From Lentzea sp. NBRC 105346 (GTDB taxonomy: Bacteria; Actinomycetota; Actinomycetes; Mycobacteriales; Pseudonocardiaceae), in contig NZ_BSTQ01000002.1 of the NCBI RefSeq assembly GCF_030269605.1, positions 248,001-312,000 on the forward strand: 64,000 nucleotides of DNA, in the 5' to 3' direction. Below the pieces are notes generated by a model. That model had not been told where the DNA came from and searched no databases. It was given only the letters and a program-made list of their open reading frames with translations. Below are positions 43,355-51,941 of the stretch, in pieces. Both the position numbers and the translations under genes were made by a program. Numbering within the stretch: the first letter of the stretch is position 1; every line of letters starts with the position of its first letter.

Positions 43355-46300
43355 GCACGGATCACGGTCACCTCGGAGGCGTTGCCCGCGAGGTCGACCG
43401 CCTTGGCGCGCAACGACACGAAGCCCGGCCGCGCGTTGACCACCAGCGCCTGGGAACCTACGACCGTGACGCGCTGCCAGGTCCTGCCGTCGTCGACCGA
43501 CGACTCGACCTCGATGCGGCGCACCCGCGGCGTGCCCGGTTGCTGCCGCACGACCAGCGGCACGCGCAGGACGCCGGGACCGGTGGAGTCGGTGTCCGGC
43601 AGCCGGGGCTCGAAGCGCACCACGGACAACGGCAACGCGGTCGCAGAGTCCACATGGGACGAACGGAATGTCCACGCCGCGCTCACGCTCGTGGACACCG
43701 GGAAGATGTTCTGGCCGAGCGAGGTCTCCACGCGGTACGCGCCATCCTCCGCGGGCAGGCGGAACTGACCGAAACCGGGGAAAGCGGTCTCCCCCACGGG
43801 TTTGCCGTCGCGGGTCAGCACGGTACGCGCCGAGGTGAACGCCGCGAGGTCGCCCGGCGCGCCGGTGCCGTCGCCGAACATGGGCACACGCACCAGCAGG
43901 TCGTTGCCCGCACGGCCGAGGGCGATGCCGGAGTTCGGCAGCGCCGGGCCGTGCACCGCGGTGTTCAGCCGCTGCCCCGACGCGCGCGTGACCCGGCGCG
44001 GTGAGCTGGTGGTGCGGACCTCCATGCTGTTGGTCCGGAGGTTGCGCTGGTAGTAGGTCCAGGACCAGCGCGGACCGTCTGCGGTCACCAGATCCACGAT
44101 CTTGCCGCCCTCGGGCACCGGTGCCAGCCACGAGGTCCCGCCACCGCCGCGCGGCGTCAGCGGTGCGGCGCCGATCAGGTACTCGCGTCCGGGCGGGCCG
44201 GGGCGGTAGGTGGAGGTCACCTCGGTGAGCTCGCCGGCCGTCGCCGTGTGGTCGAAGCCGGTCGGCGCCTTTCCGCTGTGCGAGTAGGAAAGCCGGTACG
44301 CGACCTTCGTCTTCGGGTCACGGTCGGCGCCTTCGAACTGCGCGGCGATGGTCGCCTCGAACTCCGGATCCTCCGGGCCCAGGTGCCCGATGGACAGCTG
44401 TCCGCCGAACCCGAGCAGGAACAGGTACCCGTCGCTGTACGCGCCGCGGCGGAAGTCGAGGTCGCCCAGCTGTTCGCGAGCGCCCGCCTCGGCCGGGCGC
44501 ACCGACACCGGCTTGGCGGTGCGGGCGTCCAGCGTGAGCTCGGTGCCGCGGGTGACCTCGAACCCCGGGTAGGCGAGCACGGCCAGCTGCTCACCGGTCG
44601 TGATCGCGGAGACGAGCGTGTAGCGGCCCTTCGGCAGCCGCACCCGGCCGTCCGCGAAGTACCCGCGGCCGGTCTCGGTGTTGACGAGCCTGGTCGAGAA
44701 CCGCCCGGCGGGCTGTCCCGCGGCGTCGAGGTGGTGCACCGACAGGTCGTAGCTCTCGACCTCGCGCGTGACGTTCAGCGGCGTGCGCAGCGGTCCCGCG
44801 CGCAGCACACCGACGTAGGCACCGTCCGGCGCGTCGACCGTCGTGTCCGCGACCACCGTGGCCTTGGCCTCGCCGCCCGCGGGGACGACGAGCTTCGAGG
44901 GACTGACGGTGAACATGCCTGCGGGTGCATTGACATCAACTGACAGGTCCAGCGCCACCGGCGAACCGGAGCCGTTGCGGTAGGTCACCTCGCGGGTGAT
45001 CTTCGGGTCGTCCTGGTGCGGCCACCGCTGCACGCCGAGGCTCAGGTTGGCCGGTTCGGCGGTCACGGTCTGCTTGATCGCGGCGGCCAGGTCGACGCGG
45101 CCGGTGCCCTGGTCGTACACCGACAGCGCGGGATTGGGGCGAGCGGACGCCATCAGCGCCGCCTTGATCCGCGCGCCGGTCCAGTCCGGGTGCTGCTGCT
45201 TCAGCAGCGCCGCCGCGCCCGCTACGTGCGGCGTGGCCATCGAGGTGCCGTCCATGGCGACGTGCGTGTCGTCGACCGGTGTGCCGATCACGCCCTCCTT
45301 GGCCTTGGCGGCGACGATGCCGACGCCCGGCGCGGTCACGTCCGGCTTGATCGCCTTGTCACCGGGCGTGGGGCCGCGGCTGGAGAAGTTCGCGATGCTC
45401 TCGTCGCGGTCCACCGCGCCGACGGTCAGGGCTCGATCGGCGCTGCCGGGCGAGCCGATCGTCTCGGCGCCGGACCGTCCGTCGTTGCCCGCGGCGATGA
45501 CGAACAGCGCCTGGTCGGACAACCGGTTCACGGCCTCCTCGAGCGGGTCGAGGCCGGGGCCGTCCGGGCCGCCCAGGCTCAGGTTGACCACGGTCGCGCC
45601 CTGGTCGACCGCCCACTGCAGGCCCGCGAGGATGGCCGAGTCGCTGCACCCGCCGAAGGTGCACACCTTGCCGTCCAGGATCTGCGCGTCCGGCGCGACC
45701 CCGCGGTACTTCGGGCCGTTGCTCGCGATCGTGGCCGCGACGTGCGTGCCGTGGCCGACCTGGTCGCGGCTGTCCGGTGCCTCGGTGAAGTTGCGCTCGG
45801 CGATCTCGCGGCCGGCGAGGTCCGGGTGTCCGGCGTCGACGCCCGTGTCGAGCACGGCGACCTTGACGCCCTTGCCGGTGAACCCAGCCGCCCACGCCTC
45901 GGGCGCGCCGATCTGCTTCACGCTCCGGTCCAGTGAGGGCTGACGGATGCCGTCCAGCCACACCTTCTCGAAGGCGCCGCCGCGGATGGCCGACCAGGTG
46001 TCCTGGTTCTTGGCGGCCTTCATGGTCCTGCCGCCCTGGAGGATCAACGGCGTCGTGTCGCGCTTCGCGTCGTCGTAGCCGAAGCCGAGCAGCGCGGTGA
46101 CGTCGAACAGGCGCGCGTCGACCTTCCCGGACGCGATCAGCGGCTCGGCGTCGGACGGCACCAGGAACCGGTGGCCGCGCTCGGTGTAGCGGTGCACGGT
46201 GAGGTGCTCGCGCCCCTCCCCCGGCAGGTAACCGGCGACGTCCTGCCCGTTGAGCAGGACGCGGTCGCCGGTGACGAGGGTGATCGACGCACCGGTCGGC

Positions 46301-46377
46301 GCCGGGGGCGGATCGGCCTGCGCCGCGGGTGCGAGCGTCACCGTCAGCACGGCCGCGGTGAGCAAGGGTTTCAACAT
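43333..46377 (-). CDS. Secreted S8 family serine peptidase
   Basis: A 1014-residue subtilase. Signal peptide to about residue 21, propeptide to about 150, then the catalytic domain with Asp177 (VAVLDTGVDAG), His209 (GHGTHVA), oxyanion Asn298 (AAGNDG) and Ser379 (GTSMATPHVAG). The remaining 600 residues are beta-rich domains, with C-terminal SSVDDGRTW and LRAKAVDLAGNASE resembling Ig-like modules of actinomycete peptidases. All catalytic residues are intact. The 3' end overlaps the MAB_1171c-type gene by 22 bp. Confidence 0.95.
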   Translation of the reverse strand: MLKPLLTAAVLTVTLAPAAQADPPPAPTGASITLVTGDRVLLNGQDVAGYLPGEGREHLTVHRYTERGHRFLVPSDAEPLIASGKVDARLFDVTALLGFGYDDAKRDTTPLILQGGRTMKAAKNQDTWSAIRGGAFEKVWLDGIRQPSLDRSVKQIGAPEAWAAGFTGKGVKVAVLDTGVDAGHPDLAGREIAERNFTEAPDSRDQVGHGTHVAATIASNGPKYRGVAPDAQILDGKVCTFGGCSDSAILAGLQWAVDQGATVVNLSLGGPDGPGLDPLEEAVNRLSDQALFVIAAGNDGRSGAETIGSPGSADRALTVGAVDRDESIANFSSRGPTPGDKAIKPDVTAPGVGIVAAKAKEGVIGTPVDDTHVAMDGTSMATPHVAGAAALLKQQHPDWTGARIKAALMASARPNPALSVYDQGTGRVDLAAAIKQTVTAEPANLSLGVQRWPHQDDPKITREVTYRNGSGSPVALDLSVDVNAPAGMFTVSPSKLVVPAGGEAKATVVADTTVDAPDGAYVGVLRAGPLRTPLNVTREVESYDLSVHHLDAAGQPAGRFSTRLVNTETGRGYFADGRVRLPKGRYTLVSAITTGEQLAVLAYPGFEVTRGTELTLDARTAKPVSVRPAEAGAREQLGDLDFRRGAYSDGYLFLLGFGGQLSIGHLGPEDPEFEATIAAQFEGADRDPKTKVAYRLSYSHSGKAPTGFDHTATAGELTEVTSTYRPGPPGREYLIGAAPLTPRGGGGTSWLAPVPEGGKIVDLVTADGPRWSWTYYQRNLRTNSMEVRTTSSPRRVTRASGQRLNTAVHGPALPNSGIALGRAGNDLLVRVPMFGDGTGAPGDLAAFTSARTVLTRDGKPVGETAFPGFGQFRLPAEDGAYRVETSLGQNIFPVSTSVSAAWTFRSSHVDSATALPLSVVRFEPRLPDTDSTGPGVLRVPLVVRQQPGTPRVRRIEVESSVDDGRTWQRVTVVGSQALVVNARPGFVSLRAKAVDLAGNASEVTVIRAYEVRSA

Positions 46378-46504
46378 GTCACGGACGGTAGAAATTCGAT
46401 CACCCCGTCCACACCGGTCAGCAGGCGGAAACGCTCGGCCACCAGACGGACTTCCGTTCGCCGGAAAACCGGCCCTTCGGCCGATGCGGGCCTACAGTGC
46501 CGGT

Positions 46505-47563
46505 GTGGACCTTCCCGTGATGCCGCCGGTGGCGCCGATGCTCGCCAAGGCCGTGCACGAGGTGCCGCGCGCGCCAGGACTCGTGTACGAGCCGAAGTGG
46601 GACGGCTTCCGCTGCATCGTGTTCCGCGACGGGGACGAGCTGGAACTGGGTTCCCGCAACGACCGGCCGCTCACCCGCTACTTCCCCGAGGTGGCCGCAC
46701 TGCTGCGCGAGGCGTTGCCGCCGCGGTGCGTAGTGGACGGTGAGATCGTGCTCGTCACGCCCGGCGGGCTGAGCTTCGACAAGCTGCAGCTGCGCCTGCA
46801 CCCCGCCGCTTCGCGCGTGAACAAGCTCGCCGAGGAGACGCCCGCGAGCTTCGTGGCGTTCGACCTGCTGGCGCTCGGCGACCGCGACCTGTGCGAGGAG
46901 CCCTACAGTGCCCGGCGCGAGCTGCTGCAGCAGATCGTCACCGAGGTGCCGGGCTGCTACCTGACGCCGGCGACGACCGACCCGGACACCGCACAGGACT
47001 GGTTCACCCGGTTCGAGGGCGCCGGGTTCGACGGGGTCATGGCCAAGCAGGCGGACCTGCCGTACACGCCGGACAAGCGCGTGATGTGGAAGGTGAAGCA
47101 CGAGCGCACCGCGGACTGCGTGGTCGCCGGCTACCGCGTGCACAAGGACGGCGAGACGGTCGGGTCCCTCGTGCTCGGCCTCTACGCCGAGGACGGTTCG
47201 CTGCGGCACGTCGGGGTGGCGAGCAGCTTCACCGCCGCGCGCCGCCGGGAGCTGCTCGACGAGCTGGCGCCGTTGCGGGACCGCGCGCTGGAGACGCATC
47301 CGTGGGCCGAGTGGGCCAACTACAGCGGGCCCGGCGCGAACAGCCGGTGGAACCCGCAGCGCGAGCTGTCGATGGAGCTGCTGCGGCCCGAGCTGGTCGC
47401 CGAGGTGCGCTACGAACACGTGATGGGCGGGCGCTTCCGGCACACCGCGCGGCTCGTGCGGTTCCGGCCCGACCGCGACGCGTCGTCGTGCACGTTCGGC
47501 CAGCTCGAAGAGGTGCCGCCGGCCGAGCTCGCGGCGCTGTTCGCCGAGGAGGCCCGACGGTGA
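46505..47563 (+). CDS. ATP-dependent DNA ligase (LigC type)
   Basis: A 352-residue ligase. Adenylation Lys31 lies in EPKWDGFR; VDGEIV, SFVAFDLLAL, GFDGVMAKQ and MWKVKHERTADC are ligase motifs III, IIIa, IV and V. The C-terminal OB-fold ends near RHTARLVRFRPDRD. Standalone ligase of the LigC class used in non-homologous end joining or base excision repair. GTG start; it overlaps the polymerase-domain gene by 4 bp. Confidence 0.94.
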   Translation: MDLPVMPPVAPMLAKAVHEVPRAPGLVYEPKWDGFRCIVFRDGDELELGSRNDRPLTRYFPEVAALLREALPPRCVVDGEIVLVTPGGLSFDKLQLRLHPAASRVNKLAEETPASFVAFDLLALGDRDLCEEPYSARRELLQQIVTEVPGCYLTPATTDPDTAQDWFTRFEGAGFDGVMAKQADLPYTPDKRVMWKVKHERTADCVVAGYRVHKDGETVGSLVLGLYAEDGSLRHVGVASSFTAARRRELLDELAPLRDRALETHPWAEWANYSGPGANSRWNPQRELSMELLRPELVAEVRYEHVMGGRFRHTARLVRFRPDRDASSCTFGQLEEVPPAELAALFAEEARR

Positions 47564-48531
47564 CGACTTTCGGGATCACCAATCCGGACAAGCAGTACTT
47601 CCCCGAGTTCACGAAAGGCGACCTCGCGCACTACTACGAGGCCGTCGAGGAACCGTTGCTGCGAGCGCTCGGCGGCCGGCCGCTGCTCATGGAGCGCTAC
47701 CCGGAGGGTGTGGGCGGGAAGTCCTGGTGGCAGAAGCGGGTGCCCAAGAACGCGCCGCCGTGGCTGACGACGACCGTGGTGTCCACTCCGAACGGCACGA
47801 CCAGCGACGCGCTCGTGGCCGCCGACCTCGCGCACGTGTTGTGGGCGGTCAACCAGGGCTGCCTCGGTTTCCACGTGTGGCCCATCAAGGCCGCGGCGCC
47901 CGAGGTGACCGACGAGCTGCGCGTCGACCTCGACCCGTCACCGGGCGTGACGTTCGCGCAGGTCGCGGAGACGGCCGGGCTCGTGCGCGAGTTCCTTGCC
48001 GCGGAAGGCATCTCGTCGTGGATCAAGACCACCGGCTCGCGCGGGCTGCACGTCTACGTGTCGCTGGAACCGAAGTGGGACGGGTACCAGGTGCGCGCCG
48101 CGGCCGTCGCGCTGGCGCGGGAGCTGGAACGGCGGTACCCCGAACTGGTCACCGCGCAGTGGTGGAAGGAGGAGCGCGGCTCGCGCGTCTTCGTGGATTT
48201 CAATCAAAACGCGCCGCACAAGACCGTGTTCGGCGCCTGGTGCGTGCGGCCGCGCGTGGGCGCGCAGGTGTCCACGCCGATCTCATGGGACGAGCTGGAG
48301 TCCGTCGTGCCCGACGAGCTGACCATCGCCACCGTGCCGAAGCGGCTGGCGGAGCGCGGCGACCCGTGGGCGGACCGCTCGCCGCAGTCGCTGCTGCCGT
48401 TGCTCGAACGCTCCGAGCGCGACCTGGCCTCGGGGTTGATGGACGCGCCGTGGCCGCCGGTGTACCCGAAGATGCCCAATGAGCCACCGCGGGTCGCCCC
48501 GTCACGAGCGAAGCGGACAATCGACGGGTGA
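47560..48531 (+). CDS. LigD-type polymerase (PolDom) protein
   Basis: A 323-residue archaeo-eukaryotic primase-fold polymerase. Metal-binding Asp123 and Asp125 are in RVDLDPSPG, His164 in GSRGLHVYVSL, and QWWKEERGSRVFVDFNQN near 200-217 is the third catalytic block. In NHEJ it fills gaps and adds ribonucleotides at breaks. It is coded as a separate protein together with the LigC ligase; no Ku gene is in the window. Confidence 0.94.
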   Translation: MTTFGITNPDKQYFPEFTKGDLAHYYEAVEEPLLRALGGRPLLMERYPEGVGGKSWWQKRVPKNAPPWLTTTVVSTPNGTTSDALVAADLAHVLWAVNQGCLGFHVWPIKAAAPEVTDELRVDLDPSPGVTFAQVAETAGLVREFLAAEGISSWIKTTGSRGLHVYVSLEPKWDGYQVRAAAVALARELERRYPELVTAQWWKEERGSRVFVDFNQNAPHKTVFGAWCVRPRVGAQVSTPISWDELESVVPDELTIATVPKRLAERGDPWADRSPQSLLPLLERSERDLASGLMDAPWPPVYPKMPNEPPRVAPSRAKRTIDG

Positions 48532-49133
48532 GGGTGATCGCGCGCGACGGCGTGCACGAGATCGAGATCCAGCGCTCGCGGTTCCTGTGCCACCTCGCGC
48601 GGGTGGCGACCGAGGAGGAGGCGCTGGCGTTCATCGCGGGCGTGCGCAAGGAGCACTGGCAGGCCACGCACAACTGCACGGCCTTCCGCGCCGGTGACAC
48701 GCAACGTTCCAACGACGACGGCGAACCCGCGGGCACGGCCGGTGTGCCGATGCTGGAAGTGCTGGTGCGCCGGGATCTCGTCGACACCGTCGCGGTCGTC
48801 ACGCGGTACTACGGCGGCGTGAAGCTCGGTGCCGGCGGCCTCGTGCGGGCCTACGGGCGCGCGGTGTCCGAGGCCGTGGACGAGCTGGGCACGTTGCGCC
48901 GCACCAGGTTGGCGGCGCTGGACCTGTCCGCTCCGCACGCGATGGCGGGCCGGCTGGAGCACGCGCTGCACGCGTCCGGGCACCGCCTCGCCGGGACGAG
49001 CTACGGGACGTCGGTGACATTCACCGTGCACGTGCCAGACGTGGCGGTGTTCCAGGACTGGCTCGCCGCCCAGACCGGGGGTGCCGTGACGGCGGCACCG
49101 GCCGGTTTCGTGGACGTCGACGTGCCGGACTGA
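48528..49133 (+). CDS. YigZ/IMPACT family protein
   Basis: A 201-residue protein with the IMPACT N-terminal domain: RSRFLCHLARV, KEHWQATHNCTAF, SNDDGEPAGTAG and RYYGGVKLGAGGLVRAY are the conserved YigZ signature. The C-terminal 70 residues form the DUF1949-like domain. Function in bacteria is unclear. The GTG start overlaps the polymerase gene stop, making a three-gene operon. Confidence 0.92.
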   Translation: MRVIARDGVHEIEIQRSRFLCHLARVATEEEALAFIAGVRKEHWQATHNCTAFRAGDTQRSNDDGEPAGTAGVPMLEVLVRRDLVDTVAVVTRYYGGVKLGAGGLVRAYGRAVSEAVDELGTLRRTRLAALDLSAPHAMAGRLEHALHASGHRLAGTSYGTSVTFTVHVPDVAVFQDWLAAQTGGAVTAAPAGFVDVDVPD

Positions 49134-49242
49134 TCGGTTTGCCTTGCCGCACAAAGAAAACCGTTGATCGGCAATGGAAACGGCGGTTTTCGGCCTGTTG
49201 TCCCGGTTTCAATTGCGTGTGCCGGATGCGACACTGGTCGCG

Positions 49243-49569
49243 ATGAGCGCGACCGGACGCGAGCGGGCGCGCGAGCGCCACTGGATCTGTGCGCGCCGGC
49301 TGCGGGAACGCCGGCGCCAGCTCGGCCTGACCCAGGTCGACCTGGTGCGGCGGCTGGACCGCCGTGGCGCGCGCACCACGAACCGCGTGCTCAGCGAGAT
49401 GGAGAACGGCCGTGGCCTGGACCTGGGCTGGCTGCCGGAGCTCGCGATCGCCCTCGAGTGCACGGTCACCTACCTGGTCGGACTGACCGCCGATCCGACG
49501 CGCTGGGAACCGGATCCGCGGCCGAGCTGGGTGCTCGGACCGGACGTTCCCGACGTGAACCAGCTGTGA
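49243..49569 (+). CDS. Small XRE family regulator
   Basis: A 108-residue DNA-binding protein: ARRLRERRRQLGLTQVDLVR and a recognition-helix region ending RVLSEMENGRGLD, then a hydrophobic LPELAIALECTVTYLVGLT. ATG 49243 was chosen; an ATG at 49174 would add 23 residues not typical of the family. First gene of the signalling region; no C-terminal sensor domain. Confidence 0.75.
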   Translation: MSATGRERARERHWICARRLRERRRQLGLTQVDLVRRLDRRGARTTNRVLSEMENGRGLDLGWLPELAIALECTVTYLVGLTADPTRWEPDPRPSWVLGPDVPDVNQL

Positions 49570-49667
49570 AAACGCCGCGGGCGCCATCTCATTTGGCCTT
49601 CTGATTGATCCTTCGGCCACATGGAAGCGTGTTCGCTGGAGACGAATCCTGCGGGGAGGACTCTTCC

Positions 49668-51941
49668 GTGAGCGTGTGCGGCGCGTGTGAGATACCTATT
49701 GCCCGGTCGGGGCGCGGCAGGCCGGCCTCCTACTGTTCGAACGCCTGCCGGCAGCGGGCACACCGGAAACGAACGGTCGCTCCGAAGGCGACCCCGGTCC
49801 GGCCGGACCGCTTCGTCGGCCGCGCCGCCGATCTGGAGTTCGTCGCCAGGGCGCTGCGGTCGGCGCGGATCGTCACCGTCGTCGGCGCCGGCGGCATCGG
49901 CAAGACGCGGCTCGCGCAGGAGCTGCTGCACCACCGGCACCCGCGCGGCGAGGTGGTCCGCACGGTCGACCTGACGTCCACAACGGACGGTCGCGATCTC
50001 ACCGAGGTCGTCGCCGACGCATTGGAAGTCCATGACGGCGCGGACGAGGAGCTGCTCGGCACGATGATCCGCGCGGTCGGCGGCCGGCGGACGCTGCTGT
50101 TCGCCGACAACTGCGAGCACGTGGCGGAGCAGGCCGCGCTGGTCTTCACGACACTGCTCGAACGCTGCCCGGAGCTGCGGATCCTGGCCACGTCCAGGGA
50201 GACGCTGCGCGTGCCCGGCGAGATGGTGCACTGGCTGGCGCCGCTGTCGCCGGAGGAGACCAAGGAGCTCGTCCTGAACCGGGCAGGGCCGGACGCTCCC
50301 ACCGAAGTGTGCGACCGGCTCGACGGCGTACCGCTCGCGGTCGAGCTGGCCGCGCGGCGGGCGGAGGCCATGCCGCTGGAGGAGATCGCCGCCGCGGTGC
50401 ACGCCGACCTGGCCTCGACCATCGAGTGGAGCTACCGGCTGCTGTCCGCGCGCGAACAGGAGGTGTTGCGGCGCATGTCGGTCTGCGAGGGCGGGTTCGG
50501 CCTCGACGCCGCGCGCCGCGTGTGCGGTGGTGACTCGGTCCTGCCGATCGTGCTGGGGCTGAACACGAAGTCGCTGCTGTACCGCGCCGGTTCGGCGGAC
50601 TCGACGCGGTTCCGCATGCTGGAGTCGATCCGGCGCTTCGCGTTCGCCGAGCTGGCGGCCAGGCCGGACGAGCTCGCCGACGCCCACGCCGGGCTGGTGC
50701 GCTGGCTCGCCGAGGTGTCCGCGCCGATCATGCACCCGATGCGCGCCCGGTCCACGTCCGCGCTGGATACCGGGGACGCCGCGAATCTCGCCGTCGCCCT
50801 GCGCTACCTGGAGGGCCGGCCGGATCCGGACGACGTGCGCACCCTGCTCGCCTGCGCGCTGGCCCGCACCTGGCGGTACCGCGGCCGCGTCGACAGCGCG
50901 CTACGCCTGCTGTCCACCACGCTCGCCACCACGACGACCACCGAGCCGGACTCCCCATACCGCCCGATCGCGCTGATCCACCGCTCGTGGTTCGCCGGCC
51001 TGCGCGGCGATCACGCCACCGCGATCGGTGACGCCACCGAGGCCGCCCGGTCGGCGGACGTCGCGGTGCGCGTCCGCGGGCTCAACCGGCTCGCCGGCGC
51101 GCTGGTGGCGGCCGAGCGGACGGGCACGGCCGTCCTGGTGTACCGCAAGGCTCTCGCGCTCGCCACCACCCCGCTCGCCACCGCGATCAGCAGGCAGAAC
51201 CTCGCCTGGGCACTGGTGTGCGCCGGTGAACCGCAGGAGGCGCGCGCCCACGCCGACCGGGCGCTGCTGGAGTACCGCACGCACGCGCAGCCGTTCGAGT
51301 GCGCCGGTGTGCTGCACACCTCCGCGGCGGTGCACCTGGTGCTGGGCGACATCGACCGGGCCGGCCGCGATCTGGAGGAGGCGCTGCGGGTCGCCCCGAG
51401 CGACAGCCACCAGCGCGCCTGGGTGCTGGAAGGGCTGGCCATGGTCGCCGAACAGACCGGGGATCCGGTGCGCGCCGCGACCCTGCTGGGTGCGGCCGCG
51501 GCTCACCGAGCCCACAGGCCGGTGGTCGACACGCCGGTGTGGCCGCAGTGGGTGGACGACACGCGGGTGCGGCTGTCGGCGGCGCTGACCGACCGGTCGC
51601 TGACCGCCGCGACCGAGCACGGGCGGAAGCTGACCCCACCGGAGGTGCTGACGCTCGCGTTGTCGCCGGCGACGCCCGACAGCCCGCTGACCACGCGCGA
51701 GCAGCAGATCGCCGCGCTGCTGGCCGAGGGGTTGTCCAACCACGGCATCGGTGAGCGGCTCGGGATCGCCACGAGCACGGTCGGCAACGTGCTGGACCGG
51801 GTGAAACAGAAGCTGGGCCGCTACAGCCGGGCCGAGCTCATCACCTGGCACATCGAGCGCGGGTCTCGGCGTACCAGCGCACGACCTGGGCCCGGTTCTC
51901 CAGGCGCACCTTGGCCAGGACCGCGTCGAGGTGGTTGGTGA
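49668..51941 (+). CDS. Zinc-finger/STAND ATPase/LuxR regulator A
   Basis: A 757-residue protein. N-terminal Cys cluster: CGAC (4-7) and CSNACRQRAHR (Cys23, Cys27) form a treble-clef-like finger. An ATPase of the COG3903 STAND/NB-ARC type follows: Walker A VVGAGGIGKTRLA near 75-87, Walker B-like LLFADNCEH, ILATSRE sensor and GVPLAVELAARR (GxP). Then a winged region, helical repeats, and a C-terminal LuxR helix-turn-helix (LTTREQQIAALLAEGLSNHG). GGGGAGG lies eight bases before GTG 49668. Its last 101 bp overlap regulator B on the other strand. Confidence 0.88.
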   Translation: MSVCGACEIPIARSGRGRPASYCSNACRQRAHRKRTVAPKATPVRPDRFVGRAADLEFVARALRSARIVTVVGAGGIGKTRLAQELLHHRHPRGEVVRTVDLTSTTDGRDLTEVVADALEVHDGADEELLGTMIRAVGGRRTLLFADNCEHVAEQAALVFTTLLERCPELRILATSRETLRVPGEMVHWLAPLSPEETKELVLNRAGPDAPTEVCDRLDGVPLAVELAARRAEAMPLEEIAAAVHADLASTIEWSYRLLSAREQEVLRRMSVCEGGFGLDAARRVCGGDSVLPIVLGLNTKSLLYRAGSADSTRFRMLESIRRFAFAELAARPDELADAHAGLVRWLAEVSAPIMHPMRARSTSALDTGDAANLAVALRYLEGRPDPDDVRTLLACALARTWRYRGRVDSALRLLSTTLATTTTTEPDSPYRPIALIHRSWFAGLRGDHATAIGDATEAARSADVAVRVRGLNRLAGALVAAERTGTAVLVYRKALALATTPLATAISRQNLAWALVCAGEPQEARAHADRALLEYRTHAQPFECAGVLHTSAAVHLVLGDIDRAGRDLEEALRVAPSDSHQRAWVLEGLAMVAEQTGDPVRAATLLGAAAAHRAHRPVVDTPVWPQWVDDTRVRLSAALTDRSLTAATEHGRKLTPPEVLTLALSPATPDSPLTTREQQIAALLAEGLSNHGIGERLGIATSTVGNVLDRVKQKLGRYSRAELITWHIERGSRRTSARPGPGSPGAPWPGPRRGGW

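Noticed and set aside
42095-44131. Minus-strand frame of 678 codons
   Set aside because: Antisense to the peptidase and membrane-protein genes and in a different frame from the subtilase; composition is that of a shadow.
49157-49190. AAAACCG...CGGTTTT hairpin after the YigZ gene as a terminator
   Set aside because: The stem is only seven bases with a 20-base loop; too weak to call.
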